Shown: in pieces, positions 41,049-50,251 of the stretch
Layout of the letters: the number at the start of each line of letters is the position of its first letter
Numbering within the stretch: position 1 is the first letter of the stretch
From: Kitasatospora sp044457565
GTDB lineage: Bacteria; Actinomycetota; Actinomycetes; Streptomycetales; Streptomycetaceae
Assembly: GCF_044457565.1 (NCBI RefSeq)
Contig: NZ_JBITGZ010000005.1
Location: forward strand, 294,245 to 358,244
Length of the DNA stretch: 64,000 bases
Reading direction: 5' to 3'
Notes under the pieces: model-generated
Told to the model about the DNA's origin: nothing
Databases searched by the model: none
The model's input: the letters and a program-made list of their open reading frames with translations, nothing else
Program-made: the position numbers and the translations under genes

Positions 41049-42578
41049 GTGGCAAAAGACTCCGCCGGCGGACTGCGGCTCGGCACCGCACAGGGGCGAT
41101 GGGTGCTGCTCGCCACAGTCCTGGGCTCCAGCATGGCCATGCTCGACGGCACCGTGGTCAACGTCGCGCTGCCCCGGATCGGCATCGATCTGAACGCCTC
41201 ACTGGCCGCCCTGCAGTGGACCCTGAACGCCTATCTGCTCACACTCGCCGGGCTGATCCTGCTCGGTGGCGCGCTCGGCGACCGGTACGGCCGGCGCAGG
41301 ATCTTCCTACTCGGCGTCTGCTGGTTCGCCGTCGCCTCGGCCGCCTGCGCCGCCGCGCCCTCGATCGGGTTCCTGATCGCCGCCCGCGCCCTCCAGGGGA
41401 TCGGCGGCGCACTGCTCACCCCCGGATCCCTGGCGATGCTCCAGGCCTCCTTCCACCCGGAGGACCGCTCCCCCGCGGTCGGCCTCTGGTCGGGCCTGGG
41501 CGGGGTGGCCGCGGCCGTCGGCCCCTTCCTCGGCGGCTGGCTGGTGGACGGGCCAGGCTGGCGGTGGATCTTCCTGCTGAACGTGCCACTGGCCGCCGTC
41601 GTGGTCGCGGTCGCCGCCCGTCACGTTCCGGAGACCCGGGACGAGAGCGCCACCGGAAGCTTCGACGTGCTCGGCGCCACGCTGGCCGCGCTCGCGCTCG
41701 GCGCGATCACCTACGCGCTGACGGCGGCCGGTGAGGGACTCTCACCCGCGGTCTGGGTCACGGCGGTGGCCGGGGTGCTGCTGGGTGCGGCCTTCATCAC
41801 CACCGAGCGGCGCCGCTCCGAGCCGATGCTGCCGCCCGAGCTGTTCGCCTCCCGGCTGTTCACCTCCGTCAATCTGGTCACGCTCTGCGTGTACAGCGCG
41901 TTCAGCGGGGTGTTCTTCCTGCTGGTGGTGCAGCTGCAGACGGTCAGCGGCTTCTCGCCGCTCACCTCGGGCCTGGCCCTGCTCCCGATCACGATCCTGA
42001 TGCTCGCACTGTCCTCGCGGGCCGGGCGCCTGGGCAAGCGGATCGGCCCGCGGCTGCCGCTCTTCGTCGGCCCGCTGATCTGCGCGGCCGGGGTGCTGCT
42101 GATGCTGCGGATCGGGCCGGACGCCTCCTACTGGACGGACGTGCTGCCCGCGAGCACGGTGCTGGGCTGCGGGATGACGCTGCTGGTCGCGCCGCTGACG
42201 GCGACGGTGCTGGCCGCCGTGGAGGTCAGGCGGGCCGGGATCGCGAGCGGTGTCAACAACGCCGCCGCCCGGGCGGCCGGCCTGCTCGCCGTCGCGGCGC
42301 TGCCCGCCCTGTCGGGGCTGAGCGGGGAGGCCTACCGGGTGCCCGAGGCGGTCGACTCCGCCTTCCACACCTCGATGCTGATCTGCGCCGGCCTGCTGAC
42401 CACCGGCGGGCTGCTGGCGCTGGCGACGGTACGCGGCAACGTCCTGGCGCCCGACCACCCGGTGGCCGAGCCGACTTGCGAGTGGAACTGCGCCACCACC
42501 ACCCCGCCGTTCGACCCGGGACGCCCCGGCGGCGAGACGCCTCAGGGCCCGGCCACCGGGACGGCGACCGGGCCCTGA
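41049..42578 (+). CDS. MFS transporter, DHA2 family (14 segments)
   Basis: A 509-residue EmrB/QacA-type drug:H+ antiporter with about fourteen hydrophobic segments. SSMAMLDGTVVNVALPRI is motif D1, GGALGDRYGRRR motif A, and RALQGIGGALLTPGSLAML motif C. The start is uncertain: GTG at 41049 or GTG at 41007, with no clear ribosome-binding site at either. It is expected to export a toxic or secondary metabolite; the substrate is unknown. The 300 bases upstream hold the riboswitch leader's promoter region on the other strand. Confidence 0.88.
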   Translation: MAKDSAGGLRLGTAQGRWVLLATVLGSSMAMLDGTVVNVALPRIGIDLNASLAALQWTLNAYLLTLAGLILLGGALGDRYGRRRIFLLGVCWFAVASAACAAAPSIGFLIAARALQGIGGALLTPGSLAMLQASFHPEDRSPAVGLWSGLGGVAAAVGPFLGGWLVDGPGWRWIFLLNVPLAAVVVAVAARHVPETRDESATGSFDVLGATLAALALGAITYALTAAGEGLSPAVWVTAVAGVLLGAAFITTERRRSEPMLPPELFASRLFTSVNLVTLCVYSAFSGVFFLLVVQLQTVSGFSPLTSGLALLPITILMLALSSRAGRLGKRIGPRLPLFVGPLICAAGVLLMLRIGPDASYWTDVLPASTVLGCGMTLLVAPLTATVLAAVEVRRAGIASGVNNAAARAAGLLAVAALPALSGLSGEAYRVPEAVDSAFHTSMLICAGLLTTGGLLALATVRGNVLAPDHPVAEPTCEWNCATTTPPFDPGRPGGETPQGPATGTATGP

Positions 42579-42579
42579 G
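42541..42579. terminator. Terminator overlapping the 3' end of the DHA2 gene
   Basis: Perfect inverted repeat CTCAGGGCCCGG (42541-42552)/CCGGGCCCTGAG (42568-42579) with a 15-base loop. It includes the last codons and stop of the DHA2 transporter and lies 26 bases after the end of purB on the other strand, so it can stop both transcripts. Confidence 0.8.
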
Positions 42580-42605
42580 GGCCGCGCGAATGCACTGATG
42601 CTACG

Positions 42606-44036
42606 TCAGAGGATGTCGCCGGGCGCGTACTTGGCTGCCTCGGGGTAGGCGGCGGCGACGGCCTCGATCCGTCGCACGACCTCGGCGACCTGCGCCCCGG
42701 CCGCGCCGGTGAAGGAGAGCCGGTCGGCGAGCAGCGCGTCCAGCGCGGCGCGGTCCAGCGGGACGCGCGCGTCCTCGGCCAGCCGGTCCAGCAGCTCGTT
42801 CTCCCGGGCCCCGCCGCGCATCGCCAGCGCGGAGGCGACGGCGTGCTCCTTGATGACCTCGTGCCCGGCCTCGCGGCCGACACCCGCCCGCACCAGGCCC
42901 ATCAGCACCTTGGTGGTGGCCAGGAAGGGCAGGTAGCGGTCCAGCTCGGCCTCGACCACGGCCGGGAAGGCGCCGAACTCGTCCAGGACGGTCAGCAGGG
43001 TCTCCAGCAGGCCGTCGAAGGCGAAGAAGGCGTCCGGCAGCGCGACCCGGCGCACCACCGAGCAGGAGACGTCACCCTCGTTCCACTGGTCTCCGGCCAG
43101 CTCGGCGGTCATCGACGCGTAGCCGCGCAGGATGACGGCCAGGCCGTTGACGCGCTCGCAGGAGCGGGTGTTCATCTTGTGCGGCATCGCGGAGGAGCCG
43201 ACCTGGCCCTCCTTGAAGCCCTCGGTGACGAGCTCGTGGCCGGCCATCAGGCGGATGGTCTTGGCCAGGCTGGACGGCCCGGCGGAGAGCTGGACGAGGG
43301 CGGTGAGCACCTCGAAGTCCAGGGAGCGCGGGTAGACCTGGCCGACGCTGGTGAGCACGTTCTCGAAGCCGAGGTGGCCGGCGACCCGGCGCTCCAGCTC
43401 GGCGAGCTTCTCGGTGTCGCCACCGAGCAGGTCGAGCATGTCCTGCGCGGTACCGACCGGGCCCTTGATCCCGCGCAGCGGGTAGCGGGCGATCAGCTCC
43501 TCCAGGCGGTTGAACGCGACCAGCAGCTCGTCCGCGACGGTCGCGAAGCGCTTGCCCAGGGTGGTCGCCTGCGCGGCCACATTGTGCGAGCGGCCGGCCA
43601 TGACCAGCTCGGCGTGCTGGGCGGAGAGCCGGCCCAGGCGCACCAGCACGGCGACCGTACGGTCCCGCACGTGCTCCAGGGACTGGCGGATCTGCAGCTG
43701 CTCGACGTTCTCGGTGAGGTCCCGAGAGGTCATGCCCTTGTGGATCTGCTCGTGGCCGGCGAGGTCGCTGAACTCCTCGATCCGGGCCTTGACGTCGTGC
43801 CGGGTGATCCGCTCACGCGCGGCGATGGAGGCCAGGTCGACCTGGTCGACGACCTTCTCGTAGTCGGCGACGGCGTTGGCGGGCACCTCGACACCGAGGT
43901 CCTGCTGGGCCTTCAGGACGGCGAGCCACAGATGGCGCTCGAGAACCACCTTGTGCTCGGGGGACCACAGCTGGGCCAGGGTCGCCGAGGCGTACCGGGA
44001 GGCCAGGACATTGGGGATCTGGGGCTTCGCGCTCAC
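42606..44036 (-). CDS. purB: Adenylosuccinate lyase
   Basis: A 476-residue PurB. It cleaves adenylosuccinate to AMP and SAICAR to AICAR with release of fumarate, in purine synthesis. KGMTSRDLTENVEQ holds the substrate-binding TS.D motif, MAGRSHNVAAQATTLGKRFA the general-acid His, and VGSSAMPHKMNTRSCERVNGL the fumarase-superfamily signature with the catalytic Ser. The GTG at 44036 (SAKPQIPNVLASRYAS) is the family start; the longer frame is not used. It is monocistronic, converging on the DHA2 transporter. Confidence 0.95.
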   Translation of the reverse strand: MSAKPQIPNVLASRYASATLAQLWSPEHKVVLERHLWLAVLKAQQDLGVEVPANAVADYEKVVDQVDLASIAARERITRHDVKARIEEFSDLAGHEQIHKGMTSRDLTENVEQLQIRQSLEHVRDRTVAVLVRLGRLSAQHAELVMAGRSHNVAAQATTLGKRFATVADELLVAFNRLEELIARYPLRGIKGPVGTAQDMLDLLGGDTEKLAELERRVAGHLGFENVLTSVGQVYPRSLDFEVLTALVQLSAGPSSLAKTIRLMAGHELVTEGFKEGQVGSSAMPHKMNTRSCERVNGLAVILRGYASMTAELAGDQWNEGDVSCSVVRRVALPDAFFAFDGLLETLLTVLDEFGAFPAVVEAELDRYLPFLATTKVLMGLVRAGVGREAGHEVIKEHAVASALAMRGGARENELLDRLAEDARVPLDRAALDALLADRLSFTGAAGAQVAEVVRRIEAVAAAYPEAAKYAPGDIL

Positions 44037-44164
44037 GCTTCGCAAGCCTAACAGCCCAGGTCGGCCCGACTCCCGGCGCACCGGCCCGACCGCCCGCACA
44101 CCGGCCGGCCCGGCTGTGCGGGCCCGGTCAGGCCCGGGTCACGCGGCACGCCCGGCTGCGCGGG

Positions 44165-44608
44165 TCACGCCCGGCCGGTGAGGACCGGGAGCACCTGGGC
44201 GCAGATGGAGTGCAGCGAGACCCGCTGCTCGTCGGTCATCGCGTCGAAAGCCTCGTGGGTACGGGCCATCTCGGCGCGGATCAGGCGCAGGATCTCCTGG
44301 CCGTGCTCGGTGATGACCACGTTCTTCACCCGGCGGTCGGCGGCCGCCGCCTCGCGGTTGGCCAGCCCCAGGGTCTCCAGCCGGTCGACGATGCCGGTGA
44401 CGTTGGAGGCGTCGCAGCCGAGCCGGCCGGCCAGCGCACGCATCGGCACCGGCGTCTGCACCGCCCCGAGCGCCTTCGCCTGCGAGGACGACAGGCCGTG
44501 CCTGGCCGCCGCACCCGCGAAGTCCTGGAAGTACGCGGCGCCGACGGCGGCCAGCGCCTCCATCAACTCGGCGGTGGTCGGTACGGTCGTCGTCGCTGTC
44601 GAACCCAT
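44165..44608 (-). CDS. MarR family transcriptional regulator
   Basis: A 147-residue MarR-type protein. The winged helix lies in residues about 40-105: LSSSQAKALGAV, MRALAGRLGCDASNVTGIVDRLETLGLANREAAAADRRVKNVVIT. The ATG at 44608 is chosen; an ATG two codons earlier (44614) is equally possible, and neither has a clear ribosome-binding site. ATGGTCA at the start and TGACCAT at 44650 form a long-spaced inverted repeat that might be an autoregulatory site. The target genes are not evident. Confidence 0.85.
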   Translation of the reverse strand: MGSTATTTVPTTAELMEALAAVGAAYFQDFAGAAARHGLSSSQAKALGAVQTPVPMRALAGRLGCDASNVTGIVDRLETLGLANREAAAADRRVKNVVITEHGQEILRLIRAEMARTHEAFDAMTDEQRVSLHSICAQVLPVLTGRA

Positions 44609-44740
44609 GGTCATCAGGGTACGCGTAAAAGGTTCAGCAACTCCAGCTTTGACCATCGAAAGCACCTGCGCCCCGGGCAGCCCGCCACGGCGCGCCGACC
44701 GGGCAGCGCGCCGGCCGCACCGCGCTCGGAGCACGGCGGC

Positions 44741-45166
44741 TCAGAGCACCAGCAGCTCGAACAGCCGCCGTAGCTCGGCCTCCGGGTCGGCGGTCAGCCC
44801 GGTGTGCACCGGCCCCGGCTGCACGACCGCGCTGCGCGGCGCCGCCAGCCAGCGGAAGCGCTGCCCGGGGCTGTCCCCGGCGGCCGGCCCGGCCTCCGGC
44901 CCTCCCGCGCAGATCACCTCGATGCCGTGCAGCGCCCGCCGGACGCCCGCCACGTCGGCCACCGGGTCCAGCGCCAGCAGCCGGCCCTGGTCCAGGTGGG
45001 TGCGCGCACCGAGGTGCGCGTTCTGCCGGCAGTAGAGCAGGACCCCCACGTTGACGCACTCGCCGCGCTCGACCCTGGGCACCGCCCGGATCACCGCGTA
45101 CTCGTAGTCGTGCAGGGCGGCCCCGTCCACCGGGGCCGTGGGCGCACTCGGCTCGGGCCTGGTCAT
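44741..45166 (-). CDS. DUF3037 domain protein
   Basis: A 141-residue protein with the DUF3037 pattern: DYEYAVIRAVPRVERGECVNVGVLLYC and LGARTHLDQGRLLALDPVAD, then FRWLAAPRSAVVQPGPVHTGL and ELRRLFELLV. The ATG at 45166 overlaps the stop of the HipA-like gene (ATGA), so the two are co-translated. The pair is common in actinomycetes and cyanobacteria; the function of DUF3037 is unknown. Confidence 0.85.
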   Translation of the reverse strand: MTRPEPSAPTAPVDGAALHDYEYAVIRAVPRVERGECVNVGVLLYCRQNAHLGARTHLDQGRLLALDPVADVAGVRRALHGIEVICAGGPEAGPAAGDSPGQRFRWLAAPRSAVVQPGPVHTGLTADPEAELRRLFELLVL

Positions 45167-45918
45167 GCGGACACCTCCGGGAGCCAGTCGCGCGGGCCCG
45201 CCAGCCGCGCGGTGAGCTGCTCGCGGTACGCCGCGCGGACCGCCTCGGGCGAGTCGAAGCCGGCCTCGTCGGTGAGCCAGACGTCGGGGATCTGCGCCAC
45301 GGCCTCGGCCAGCACCGACTCGGCCAGCGGGGCCAGGGTCTTGTCGGCCGCCGCGAGGTCCGGTTCGGCGCGCAGCAGGGCGTGGTCGCCCGCGTCGTAG
45401 CGCCGGCGCGTCCAGCCGGCCGCGCCGGCCCAGTGATGGTGGAAGATCAGGCTGGCGCCGTGGTCGATCAGCCGCAGCCCGCCGGTCGCGACCAGCAGGT
45501 TGGGATTGCGCCAGGAGCGGTCCACATTGCCGATCAGCGCGTCGAACCAGAGCACCTGCCCCGCCGTCTGCGGATCCACCGCGAAGCAGAGCGGATCGAA
45601 GTTGAGCGCCCCGCTGACGAAGGCCATCCCCAGGTTGAGGCCGCCGCTGGCCCGCATCTGGTCCTGGATCTGCGGGTCCGGCTCGCTGCGCGCCAGTACC
45701 GGGTCGAGGTCCACGAGCACCAACTCCGGCACCGGCAGCCCGAGCCGGCGGCCCAGCTCCCCGGCGAGCACCTCGGCGACCAGCGCCTTGCGGCCCTGTG
45801 CGGCGCCGCACCACTTCAGGGCATAGAGCCGGTGGTCGTCGGCCTCGACCAGTCCCGGCATCGAGCCGCCTTCTCGCAGTGGCGTCACATAGCGGACCGC
45901 CGTCACCTGGGGGAGCAC
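45163..45918 (-). CDS. HipA-like kinase family protein
   Basis: A 251-residue protein related to the catalytic core of HipA-type Ser/Thr kinases but without the N-terminal HipA domain. LYALKWCGAAQGRKALVAEVLAGELGRRLGLPVPE resembles the ATP-binding Lys region. LWFDALIGNVDRSWRNPNLLV carries the N-x-D-R...N catalytic loop and LIDHGASLIFH the metal-binding Asp. It starts with GTG at 45918. There is no HipB antitoxin next to it; its constant partner is the DUF3037 gene, to which it is coupled. Confidence 0.8.
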   Translation of the reverse strand: MLPQVTAVRYVTPLREGGSMPGLVEADDHRLYALKWCGAAQGRKALVAEVLAGELGRRLGLPVPELVLVDLDPVLARSEPDPQIQDQMRASGGLNLGMAFVSGALNFDPLCFAVDPQTAGQVLWFDALIGNVDRSWRNPNLLVATGGLRLIDHGASLIFHHHWAGAAGWTRRRYDAGDHALLRAEPDLAAADKTLAPLAESVLAEAVAQIPDVWLTDEAGFDSPEAVRAAYREQLTARLAGPRDWLPEVSA

Positions 45919-46044
45919 CCGGACAGCCTACCGACCCGTCAGGTCAACCGTCCGCACCGTTGCGGTGGCAGGGCCGGTTGGTCCGTGCGAGTGTGGCGAA
46001 CAGTTGTCCTGTTGCGGCTCGGATCTGCATGTAAGGGATGAACG

Positions 46045-47403
46045 ATGGAACGACCTCGGATCCTGATCGTGGGCGCCGGCTTCGCCGGACTGGAGTGCGC
46101 GCGCCGGCTGGAACGCAAGCTCACGCCCTCGGAGGCGGAGATCTCGCTGGTCACGCCGTTCAGCTACCAGCTGTACCTGCCGCTGCTGCCGCACGTCGCG
46201 GCCGGTGTGCTGACCCCGCAGTCCGTGGCGGTGTCCCTGCGCCGATCGCTGCACCGTACCCACATAGTCCCGGGCGGGGCCATCGGCATCGATCCGCGCT
46301 CCAGGGTCTGCGTGATCCGCAAGATCACCGACGAGGTGGTGGCGCAGCGCTACGACTACCTGGTGCTCGCCCCCGGCAGTGTGACCAGGACCTTCGACAT
46401 CCCCGGGCTGACGGACTACGCGCGCGGGATGAAGACGCTCGCCGAGGCGACGTACGTCCGCGACCACGTGATCGCCCAGCTCGACCTCGCCTCGGCCACC
46501 GTCGACCAGCGCGAGCGGGAGTCGCGGCTGCAGTTCGTGGTGGTCGGCGGCGGCTACGCGGGCACCGAGACGGCGGCGTGCCTCCAGCGGCTGACCACCG
46601 CCGCGGCCAGGCGCTACCCCAGGCTCGACGCCCGGCAGATCAAATGGCACCTGATCGACATCGCCCCGAAGCTGATGCCGGAGCTGGGCGACACCCTGGG
46701 CACCACCGCGCTCGAGGTGCTGCGCCGGCGCGGCATCGAGGTCTCGCTCGGCGTCTCGGTGGCCGAGGTCGGCGCGGAGAGCGTCAAGTTCACCGACGGC
46801 CGGGTGCTCCCCAGCCGGACGCTGATCTGGACGGCCGGCGTCGCCGCCAGCCCGCTGATCGGCACGCTGGACGTGGAGACGGTCCGCGGGCGGGCCGCGG
46901 TGACGGCGGAGATGCGGGTGCCGCAGTTCGAGGGCGTCTTCGCGCTCGGTGACGCCGCGGCCGTGCCCGACCTCGCCAAGGGGGACGGCGCGGTCTGCCC
47001 GCCGACCGCCCAGCACTCGGCCCGCCAGGGGCGGGTGGTGGCGGACAACGTGATCGCCTCGCTCCGCGGCCAGCCGCTCCAGCCGTACTACCACCGGGAC
47101 CTGGGCCTGGTGGTGGACCTCGGCGGCAAGGACGCCGTCTCCAAGCCGGTGGGCATCGAGCTCACGGGCGTGCCCGCCCAGCTGGTCGCCCGCGGCTACC
47201 ACCTGATGGCGATGCGCACCAACTCCTCCAAGTTCCGGGTCGGCGCGAACTGGCTGCTGAACGCGACCGCCGGCGACGACTTCGTCCGGACGGGCTTCCT
47301 GGCCCGCCAGCCGGCCCGGCTGCGGGATTTCGAGTACACCGACGCCTATCTGACGAAGGAACAGGTCAGGGCGCACGCCCAGGCGTTGCTCGCCAAGGGC
47401 TGA
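46045..47403 (+). CDS. Type II NADH dehydrogenase-like flavoprotein
   Basis: A 452-residue NAD(P)/FAD-dependent oxidoreductase of the NDH-2 type. ILIVGAGFAGLECARRL (about residues 5-21) binds FAD, VVVGGGYAGTETAACL (about 166-181) binds NADH, and VFALGDAAAVPDL (about 298-310) is the second FAD contact. The segment AQHSARQGRVVADNV fits the quinone-site helix. It should pass electrons from NADH to menaquinone at the membrane face without proton pumping. AAGGGA precedes the ATG at 46045. Confidence 0.9.
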   Translation: MERPRILIVGAGFAGLECARRLERKLTPSEAEISLVTPFSYQLYLPLLPHVAAGVLTPQSVAVSLRRSLHRTHIVPGGAIGIDPRSRVCVIRKITDEVVAQRYDYLVLAPGSVTRTFDIPGLTDYARGMKTLAEATYVRDHVIAQLDLASATVDQRERESRLQFVVVGGGYAGTETAACLQRLTTAAARRYPRLDARQIKWHLIDIAPKLMPELGDTLGTTALEVLRRRGIEVSLGVSVAEVGAESVKFTDGRVLPSRTLIWTAGVAASPLIGTLDVETVRGRAAVTAEMRVPQFEGVFALGDAAAVPDLAKGDGAVCPPTAQHSARQGRVVADNVIASLRGQPLQPYYHRDLGLVVDLGGKDAVSKPVGIELTGVPAQLVARGYHLMAMRTNSSKFRVGANWLLNATAGDDFVRTGFLARQPARLRDFEYTDAYLTKEQVRAHAQALLAKG

Positions 47404-47419
47404 GCCCCCCACGCACCGG

Positions 47420-47458
47420 GCCGGTGCCCGTACCGCGCGCGACGGTACGGGCACCGGC
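47420..47458. terminator. Bidirectional terminator
   Basis: Inverted repeat with perfect 15-base arms (47420-47434 and 47444-47458; GGTGCCCGTACC against GGTACGGGCACC) and a 9-base loop, between the converging NDH-2 and SGNH genes. Confidence 0.88.
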
Positions 47459-47475
47459 CTCGGCGCGGGAGGCGG

Positions 47476-48708
47476 CTACTTCGCCGTCAGGTACATCCCG
47501 GAGGCGTCCTGGCCCGCCGTGTTGCGGCAGCTGTAGTCACCGCTCGGCTTGGCGTAGAGCAGGGTCAGGCAGCGGCCCAGGGCCTGCTGGCCGTAGTAGT
47601 TGGGGTGCATGGACTCCTGGATGACGCCCTGCGAGGCACTCAGGCCGCCGTCGACGAAGCGCGCCCACTCGCTGGTGGTCGCGGACGGCGCCGAGGACGA
47701 GGTGGCCTGCTTCGACGCCTTGGCGCAGACCTCACGGCCCTGGAGCATGTCGCGCAGGTCCATGAACTGCACGCCCTTGGCGGCCGCGACACCGGCCAGC
47801 GCGTTGGAGATCTGCGGCACCAGCCGGTCACGCGCCCAGTCGGCGTCGCCGTCCCAGAACGGGCAGCCGCCGATGTCCGAGCGGTCCCAGCCGCTCTCGC
47901 GGTAGCGCATCTCGGAGCTGCGCGGGATCGGCGAGGGGTAGGACTGGAGCACGATCCGGTAGGACCCGGCCGAGTAGCCGGCGGCGGCCATCGCCGCGCG
48001 GATCTCGTCGATGGACTTGCCGACGCCGGCCATCGCGGCGGGCATCTTGGCGTCGATCTCCTGCTGCTGGTCGTCGTTGCAGTACGAGTACCAGATCAGG
48101 TAGTCCGAGACGCAGGTGGTGATGACGTCGGCGAAGCCGAGGTCGTTGCCGCCGATGGAGAGGGTGATCAGCTTGACGTTGTTCTGGGCGGCGACGGTGG
48201 CGAGCTGGTCGGCCTGCGGGGCCTCGCCCTTGTAGGACTGCCCGCCGTTGGAGGCGCGGAAGACGTTGGCGCTGACGGCCCCGGAGCAGGCGAGGTTGAT
48301 CTGGGTCTGCGCGATGGTGGGGGCGCTGCGCACCTCGGCGACGTCCGAGCGGTCGCATCCGCTGGCGGCCGTGCTGCCGTAGACCCGGGCGGGGTCGTAG
48401 CTGCTGCCGGAGGTCCAGGCGCGGTCGGTGCCGGCGCGGCTGCCGCTGGTGGTGGTGCTGTTGCCCTTCCAGCGGCCGGCCTCGCCGGAGATGTAGCTGT
48501 CGCCCATCGTGACGCTCGCGGTGGGGCCGGTGGCGGCGTGGGCGGGGGCGGCGACGGCGATCAGGCCGGTGGCGGCGAGGGGCAGGGCCAGGAGCGCGGC
48601 GAACATGCGCCGTGTTCGGCCGGTGGCGGCGGGGCTGATGGTGCTGGCAGTGTTGCTGGTGCTGGCGGTGCTGGCTGCGCTTGTGGTGCTCTGACAGCTT
48701 TCGGGCAC
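47476..48708 (-). CDS. Secreted SGNH/GDSL hydrolase
   Basis: A 410-residue exported esterase/lipase-like enzyme. An unusually long, Ser/Thr-rich n-region (residues 1-about 32) precedes the hydrophobic signal core (MFAALLALPLAATGLIAVA) and the cleavage site APAHA. The mature enzyme has block I VTMGDSYISGE (catalytic Ser), GGNDLGF in block III and the C-terminal ESMHPNYYG with catalytic His. Cysteine pairs suggest disulfides. The start GTG at 48708 has AGGAG upstream; an internal ATG at residue 35 would give a normal-length signal peptide. Substrate unknown; relatives are secreted phospholipases and esterases. Confidence 0.87.
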   Translation of the reverse strand: MPESCQSTTSAASTASTSNTASTISPAATGRTRRMFAALLALPLAATGLIAVAAPAHAATGPTASVTMGDSYISGEAGRWKGNSTTTSGSRAGTDRAWTSGSSYDPARVYGSTAASGCDRSDVAEVRSAPTIAQTQINLACSGAVSANVFRASNGGQSYKGEAPQADQLATVAAQNNVKLITLSIGGNDLGFADVITTCVSDYLIWYSYCNDDQQQEIDAKMPAAMAGVGKSIDEIRAAMAAAGYSAGSYRIVLQSYPSPIPRSSEMRYRESGWDRSDIGGCPFWDGDADWARDRLVPQISNALAGVAAAKGVQFMDLRDMLQGREVCAKASKQATSSSAPSATTSEWARFVDGGLSASQGVIQESMHPNYYGQQALGRCLTLLYAKPSGDYSCRNTAGQDASGMYLTAK

Positions 48709-48864
48709 GGCGAACTCCTGCGTTCGGTCCCGCCTGCGTCGTGGGGGCAGACGGGACGCGCGAGTGAGGGTGGGCCGCCGGCCGGTGGCGCGAAGAACAT
48801 GACATGCTCGCGCTTGTTACCGCTAGGTATCTGCAACACCTTTCTCGCTGTGTTACCGGGCGGT

Positions 48865-50217
48865 TCAGATCAGTCGCGAGGCGGAGCCGCCCGTTCCCAG
48901 CACGGCCGCCAGATCGTCGGCCAGCCGCGGCGCCTCGCCCGGCGGCAGGCTCGCCACGGTGAAGCGCAGGCCGGGCGGCGACTGCATCCTGAACCGCGCC
49001 CCGGGCGCCGCCACCCAGCCCCGCTGCACCAGCGCCGCCAGCGTCCCGGACTCGTCCTGGACGGGCACCCAGACGTTCAGCCCGCTGGCGCCGTGCGCCT
49101 CGATCCCGTGCGCCGCAAGCGCGTTCAGCAGGGCGTCCCGGCGGGCCCGGTACGCGGCGGCGACCTCGGCCACCGGCGCCGCGTCGGTACGCCACAGCTC
49201 GGCGACGGTGCGCTGGAGCAGGTGGCTGACCCACCCGGCGCCCAGCCGCTGGCGGCCGAGCACCCGGGCCATGGTGTCCGGATCCCCGATCGACACCGAC
49301 AGCCGCAGGTCGGGGCCGTACGCCTTGGCGCAGGAGCGGACCACAGCCCAGCGGGCGGTGGTCCGCTCCCCCTGCGGGCCGCGCACCAGCGGCTGGTAGG
49401 CCTGGTCGACGATGCCGTGGCCGTGATCGTCCTCGATCAGCAGGACGTCGGGGTGCGCGGCCAGCACCGCGCGCAGCGCGGCCGCGCGCCCCGGGGTGAG
49501 GGCGGCGCCGGTGGGGTTCTGGGCCCGGCTGGTGACGATCACCGCCCGGGCGCCGGCGGTCAGCGCGGCGGCGAGCGCGTCGGGCAGCGGGCCCTCGTCG
49601 TCCAGCCGGACGGGGGCCGGGCGCAGGCCCAGGGCGGGCAGCAGATCCAGCAGGCTGCCCCAGCCCGGGTCCTCGACGGCGACCTGGTCGCCCGGGCGCA
49701 GCTGGGTGGCGAGGATCCGCTCGATGGTGTCCAGCGCCCCGGAGGCGACCGCCAGCGAGCCCTCCGGCAGGCCGTCCGCGCGGTAGAACTCCCGCGCCAG
49801 GCCCAGGAGTCCGGGGTCGGCCGTGGGGTGGCCGTAGAGCACCGGGTCGCGGTCGGCGGCGTGGGCCGCGACGGCCAGGGCGGGGCCGAGGGCGGGCAGC
49901 AGCGCGGTGTCGGGGTTGCCGGCGGACAGGTCGCGGGCGTGTTCGGGCACGGGGACGCGGATCCCCTCACGCGGGGTGAGCGCGGGGCGCGGGCGGATCC
50001 GGCTGCCCCGGCGGCCGGCCGTCTCGATCACCCCGCGGTCGCGCAGCAGGCGGTAGGCGGCGGCGACGGTGTTGGGGTTGACGCCGAGTTCGGTGGCCAG
50101 GTCGCGCAGCGGCGGCAGGGCCGCGCCCGGCGGCAGCGCTCCGGCGGTGACGGCCTGCTCGATGTCGGCCGCGATGTCGCTGGCGCGCCGTCCCTTGATC
50201 GTATAGTCTCCTAGCAC
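48865..50217 (-). CDS. MocR-type (GntR/aminotransferase) regulator
   Basis: A 450-residue MocR protein. The GntR winged helix is at residues about 8-75 (DIAADIEQAVTAGALPPGAALPPLRDLATELGVNPNTVAAAYRLLRDRGVIETAGRRG). The fold-type-I aminotransferase domain fills the rest: AVASGALDTIERIL, RAQNPTGAALTP, LIEDDHGHGI. The PLP-Lys region is RSCAKAYGPDLRLSV. It starts with GTG at 50217 and is divergent from two flavin-fold genes, with direct repeats between them. MocR proteins commonly sense PLP and control vitamin B6 or amino acid genes. Confidence 0.9.
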   Translation of the reverse strand: MLGDYTIKGRRASDIAADIEQAVTAGALPPGAALPPLRDLATELGVNPNTVAAAYRLLRDRGVIETAGRRGSRIRPRPALTPREGIRVPVPEHARDLSAGNPDTALLPALGPALAVAAHAADRDPVLYGHPTADPGLLGLAREFYRADGLPEGSLAVASGALDTIERILATQLRPGDQVAVEDPGWGSLLDLLPALGLRPAPVRLDDEGPLPDALAAALTAGARAVIVTSRAQNPTGAALTPGRAAALRAVLAAHPDVLLIEDDHGHGIVDQAYQPLVRGPQGERTTARWAVVRSCAKAYGPDLRLSVSIGDPDTMARVLGRQRLGAGWVSHLLQRTVAELWRTDAAPVAEVAAAYRARRDALLNALAAHGIEAHGASGLNVWVPVQDESGTLAALVQRGWVAAPGARFRMQSPPGLRFTVASLPPGEAPRLADDLAAVLGTGGSASRLI

Positions 50218-50240
50218 AAAGTTGATTATGCACTAGTACA
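50212..50240. promoter_or_regulatory. Direct repeats, probable MocR operator
   Basis: TAGCACA (50212-50218) and TAGTACA (50234-50240) are direct repeats 22 bases apart, two helical turns, in the 34-base gap between the divergent MocR and PNPOx-like genes. The first overlaps the MocR start codon. This is the geometry reported for MocR dimers. The region is less GC-rich and must contain both promoters. Binding is inferred. Confidence 0.5.
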
Positions 50241-50251
50241 TAGAGGTTGTC

